A stretch of DNA of 64,000 nucleotides, from contig NZ_JONV01000009.1 of the NCBI RefSeq assembly GCF_000712035.1, positions 124,001 to 188,000 of the forward strand. The letters are read 5' to 3'. How positions within the stretch are numbered: the first letter of the stretch is position 1; each line of letters starts with the position of its first letter. Both the position numbers and the translations under genes were made by a program. Source of the stretch: Salinicoccus luteus DSM 17002. Lineage in GTDB: Bacteria; Bacillota; Bacilli; Staphylococcales; Salinicoccaceae. Positions 61,583 through 64,000 of the stretch are shown one piece after another. The notes below the pieces were generated by a model. That model worked only from the letters and a program-made list of their open reading frames with translations, did no database searches and was not told the origin of the DNA.

Positions 61583-62356
61583 AATGCGCCAGGGATGGCT
61601 GTATATGTTGAACGAATCGCCACGGATGAAACCGACAGCTGTAATGTTCAGATCTTCCGCCAACTGTATCGCGAGGTTTGTGGGGGCTGATTTGCTCAGT
61701 ACAATGCCGACACCGATCTTTGCGGCTTTTGTCAGTACTTCGGATGAAATGCGTCCGCTGAATACAAGAACTTTGTCCCGGACGGGGATACGGTTCTGCA
61801 GACAATGGCCATACAGTTTGTCCAATGCGTTATGTCTGCCGATGTCCCCCCGATGGGCAATGAGACTATCCGGTGTACCCAGACTTGCATTATGTATGCC
61901 GCCCGTTTCCTTGAATATGGTGCTCCGCTCCTGCATGGCATGCATCAGTTCTATGCATTGCGATGGGGTCAGGGTCGTTTTGGCCATTGAAACCTTTGCA
62001 GTGTCCACATCGTTCTGGAAATAAAACTGGCGGCTTTTGCCACAGCAGGATCCGAGGATGCGTTTGGAATAGATGAAATGATCAGTGGGGATTTCCCTGT
62101 TCAGGCGGATGTGGCAGAAGCCCCCGTGGTCGTCCAGGTTCATGGATTCTATGTCGCTGAACCGTTTTATCGCCCCTTCAGAGGCAAGAAAGCCGATAAC
62201 CAGTTCCTCAAGATGTTCTGGGGAACATACCAGCGTTGCAAATTCCACATCGTTCAAGTAGATAGTAAGAGGGAACTCCTCTGCCACAGCATCTTCCACT
62301 TCCACCATCTGATCATCACTGTAGCGGAGAATCTTTTTGTTGGTTGTGGCCTTCAA
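61562..62356 (-). CDS. fdhD: Formate dehydrogenase accessory sulfurtransferase FdhD
   Basis: FdhD carries sulfur from a cysteine desulfurase to the molybdenum cofactor of formate dehydrogenase. The 264-residue protein has the cysteine motif G-S-C-C-G-K-S with C104 and C105, E-E-L-V-I-G-F-L near 50-57, G-D-I-G-R-H-N-A-L-D-K near 170-180 and S-G-R-I-S-S-E near 200-206. No formate dehydrogenase gene is in the window. The divergent neighbour is an OFA-family transporter, which may move formate or oxalate. Confidence 0.93.
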   Translation of the reverse strand: MKATTNKKILRYSDDQMVEVEDAVAEEFPLTIYLNDVEFATLVCSPEHLEELVIGFLASEGAIKRFSDIESMNLDDHGGFCHIRLNREIPTDHFIYSKRILGSCCGKSRQFYFQNDVDTAKVSMAKTTLTPSQCIELMHAMQERSTIFKETGGIHNASLGTPDSLIAHRGDIGRHNALDKLYGHCLQNRIPVRDKVLVFSGRISSEVLTKAAKIGVGIVLSKSAPTNLAIQLAEDLNITAVGFIRGDSFNIYSHPWRIKKESGL

Positions 62357-62380
62357 TTTTTTCCCTCCTTTTGATATTAT

Positions 62381-62394
62381 TGAAAACGCTTCCC
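62381..62394 (+). promoter_or_regulatory. cre-like site between fdhD and the OFA transporter gene
   Basis: TGAAAACGCTTCCC agrees with the cre consensus at 12 of 14 positions and lies in the divergent promoter region. Confidence 0.35.
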
Positions 62395-62490
62395 CTTTAT
62401 AATATAATGAAAATTAATTTACAGTAGTCCAAACATATTCTATAGCGTAAAGGTTTTTTTGTAAACAATTAAAACAAAGGGGCGCTTCAA

Positions 62491-63756
62491 TTGAAAACAA
62501 AGAAAAACCGTTGGCTCATCGCATTGGCAGGAGTGGGGATACATATTTCGATAGGCTCTGTCTACGCATGGAGCGTATTCACTTCACCACTCCAGACCGA
62601 ATTGGGATGGAGTTTGAGTAATGTTTCATTTACGTTCAGCCTGGCAATCCTGTTTCTCGGGTTGTCTGCAGCCTTTATGGGCCATTTCGTAGAAGCGAAA
62701 GGACCGCGTATCTCAGGTCTTGTTTCTACAGGGTTTTTTGCCTCCGGTCTCGCGATTGCCGGGTTTGCCGTACAGATAGAGAGTCTTTGGCTATTATATC
62801 TCGGTTACGGTGTTCTGGGAGGAATTGGACTTGGGATAGGATATATCACTCCCGTATCGACTCTTGTAAAATGGTTCCCTGACCGCAGGGGGATGGCGAC
62901 AGGGCTTGCCATTATGGGGTTCGGTTTCGCCGCAATGCTGGCAAGTCCAGCAATGGAGTTCATGATTGAATCATTCAGCATCGCAGTGACTTTCTATGTG
63001 CTTGCTGTGGTCTACTTCGTAATTATGCTGCTCTCGAGCCTCTATTTGGAGAAGCCGCCGGAAGGCTACCAGCCGGAAGGTGTGGATTTGGAAGAAGAGA
63101 AGACAGCGAAACAGGATGCGGTGCAGCTTACAGCGAATGAAGCGATCAAAACCAGAAGGTTCTACTTCTTATGGCTCATGCTCTTCATAAACGTGACATG
63201 CGGCATTGCAATTCTTGCTGTGGCGAGTCCAATGGCCCAGGAAATCGCTGGTCTATCTGCGGGCGCAGCTGCACTGATGGTCGGGTTGATGGGCGTGTTC
63301 AACGGTGGTGGAAGGCTGGCGTGGGCGACGGTGTCCGACTATCTGGGACGTCCCAATGTCTACACAATGTTCTTTGTCATACAGATCGCATTGTTCCTGA
63401 TCCTCCCATCAGTTACTCAAGCCCTGATTTTCCAGTCCATGCTGTTCATCATCATTTCATGCTACGGTGGGGGCTTTGCTTCGATTCCTGCCTATATAGG
63501 GGATATTTTCGGAACGAAACAGCTGGGGGCAATCCATGGGTATATACTGACAGCCTGGGCAGCTGCAGGATTGGTCGGTCCGTATATCTCCTCTACAGTC
63601 TACGAGGCGACACAGAGCTATACACTGACCTTATACATCTTTGCAGGCATGTTTGTGGTGGCCCTGCTGATTTCCCTGCTCATTAGGGTAGATATTAAGA
63701 AAATTAAAAAGACCGCAAAGAACGAGGGCGAGCCGAAACTTGCCATTGAAAACTAG
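62491..63756 (+). CDS. OFA-family MFS transporter (oxalate/formate or monocarboxylate antiporter type)
   Basis: A 421-residue, 12-helix transporter of the oxalate:formate antiporter family. The first helix has G-S-V-Y-A-W-S-V-F (22-30), with P-D-R-R-G-M-A-T-G-L near 130-139 and F-N-G-G-G-R-L near 270-276. Family members move oxalate, formate or lactate. Divergence from fdhD makes formate a reasonable guess. The start is TTG 62491 after AAAGGGGCG. Confidence 0.88.
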   Translation: MKTKKNRWLIALAGVGIHISIGSVYAWSVFTSPLQTELGWSLSNVSFTFSLAILFLGLSAAFMGHFVEAKGPRISGLVSTGFFASGLAIAGFAVQIESLWLLYLGYGVLGGIGLGIGYITPVSTLVKWFPDRRGMATGLAIMGFGFAAMLASPAMEFMIESFSIAVTFYVLAVVYFVIMLLSSLYLEKPPEGYQPEGVDLEEEKTAKQDAVQLTANEAIKTRRFYFLWLMLFINVTCGIAILAVASPMAQEIAGLSAGAAALMVGLMGVFNGGGRLAWATVSDYLGRPNVYTMFFVIQIALFLILPSVTQALIFQSMLFIIISCYGGGFASIPAYIGDIFGTKQLGAIHGYILTAWAAAGLVGPYISSTVYEATQSYTLTLYIFAGMFVVALLISLLIRVDIKKIKKTAKNEGEPKLAIEN

Positions 63757-63824
63757 TAGTTGGGAAAAGAACTTCAGTACATGTTAAGTATAAAAATGAA
63801 ATTGCTGATTTGCCATTTTAGTAA

Positions 63825-63862
63825 GGCATGTATTCTTCATAATGAAGAGCATGTCTTTCAAT
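63825..63862 (+). terminator. Terminator after the OFA transporter gene
   Basis: GGCATGTATTCTTCAT and ATGAAGAGCATGTC form an imperfect stem followed by TTTCAATTTT. The rest of the region to 63,994 shows no other gene. Confidence 0.6.
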
Positions 63863-63994
63863 TTTGTCCAATTTGAATCATGAATATGAAGTTGTTGCCA
63901 CTTTCAATTTAAATTCTCATAAGAGAATTGATTAAACTGAAAATTGGGATACAATAACTATAGGAAAAGACAATTCTTTAGAGGAAGTGTAGTA

Positions 63995-64000
63995 ATGGGA
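63995..64000 (+). CDS. Probable start of the next gene (cut by window end)
   Basis: ATG GGA at the window edge follows GAGGAAG with good spacing, suggesting a gene start. Nothing can be said about the product. Confidence 0.4.

Overview
The window looks like chromosome from a low-to-mid G+C Gram-positive coccus of the Staphylococcaceae, most like Salinicoccus or Jeotgalicoccus. This rests on staphylococcal-type gene sets (CstR/CstA/CstB persulfide detoxification, an ArlRS-like two-component system, a SagB-like glucosaminidase, Mqo), strong AGGAGG ribosome sites, frequent GTG/TTG starts, and T-box, SAM-I and guanidine-I RNA switches. I see no rRNA, tRNA, CRISPR array, transposase, integrase or prophage. 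Genus is an inference.

Layout. 1-7.8 kb: tail of an MFS transporter, iron alcohol dehydrogenase, an aldehyde dehydrogenase with a PTS-type dihydroxyacetone kinase (dhaKLM), a YeeE/TsuA sulfur transporter and a luciferase-like oxidoreductase. 7.9-12.1 kb: thymidine kinase, then a two-component system flanked by two PepSY proteins. 12.2-21 kb: methionine ABC importer, M20 amidohydrolase, an orphan EIIC-like permease, an alanine/glycine symporter, and an MFS plus MetE-like methyltransferase pair with a divergent LysR gene. 22-27 kb: HAD phosphatase, small proteins, Mqo, ProC. 27-32 kb: a ytm-like organosulfur operon behind a LysR gene. 32-33.5 kb: a cystathionine gamma-synthase-type gene under a T-box. 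33.8-36.7 kb: a MerR-like coiled-coil protein, an SDR, a membrane protein with a TlpA thioredoxin. 36.7-40.5 kb: cst persulfide operon. 40.6-45.5 kb: argF, guaC, tyrA, then DAHP synthase and chorismate mutase behind an attenuator. 45.5-48 kb: metY-metA under a SAM-I riboswitch. 48-64 kb: esterase, transporters, guanidine exporter pair under a guanidine-I riboswitch, YeiH with LysR, MATE, stress proteins, glucosaminidase, FdhD and an OFA-family transporter.

The dominant theme is sulfur: thiosulfate uptake, persulfide detoxification, methionine import and synthesis, cystine-type or organosulfur use and a YeiH exporter, each with its own control (CstR operators, T-box, SAM-I, LysR-type boxes).

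The most notable structure is at 43,882-44,170. A consensus promoter is followed by a 17-residue leader peptide ending in F-Y-F-S-Y-F and a chain of mutually exclusive RNA helices ending in a perfect terminator just before DAHP synthase. This reads as a ribosome-mediated Phe/Tyr attenuator, an uncommon device in Firmicutes, where T-boxes usually do this job. Also of interest are parS-like and Noc-like sites, triple 11-bp repeats upstream of both the PepSY lipoprotein gene and the response regulator gene, and a putative DNA-membrane tether protein.
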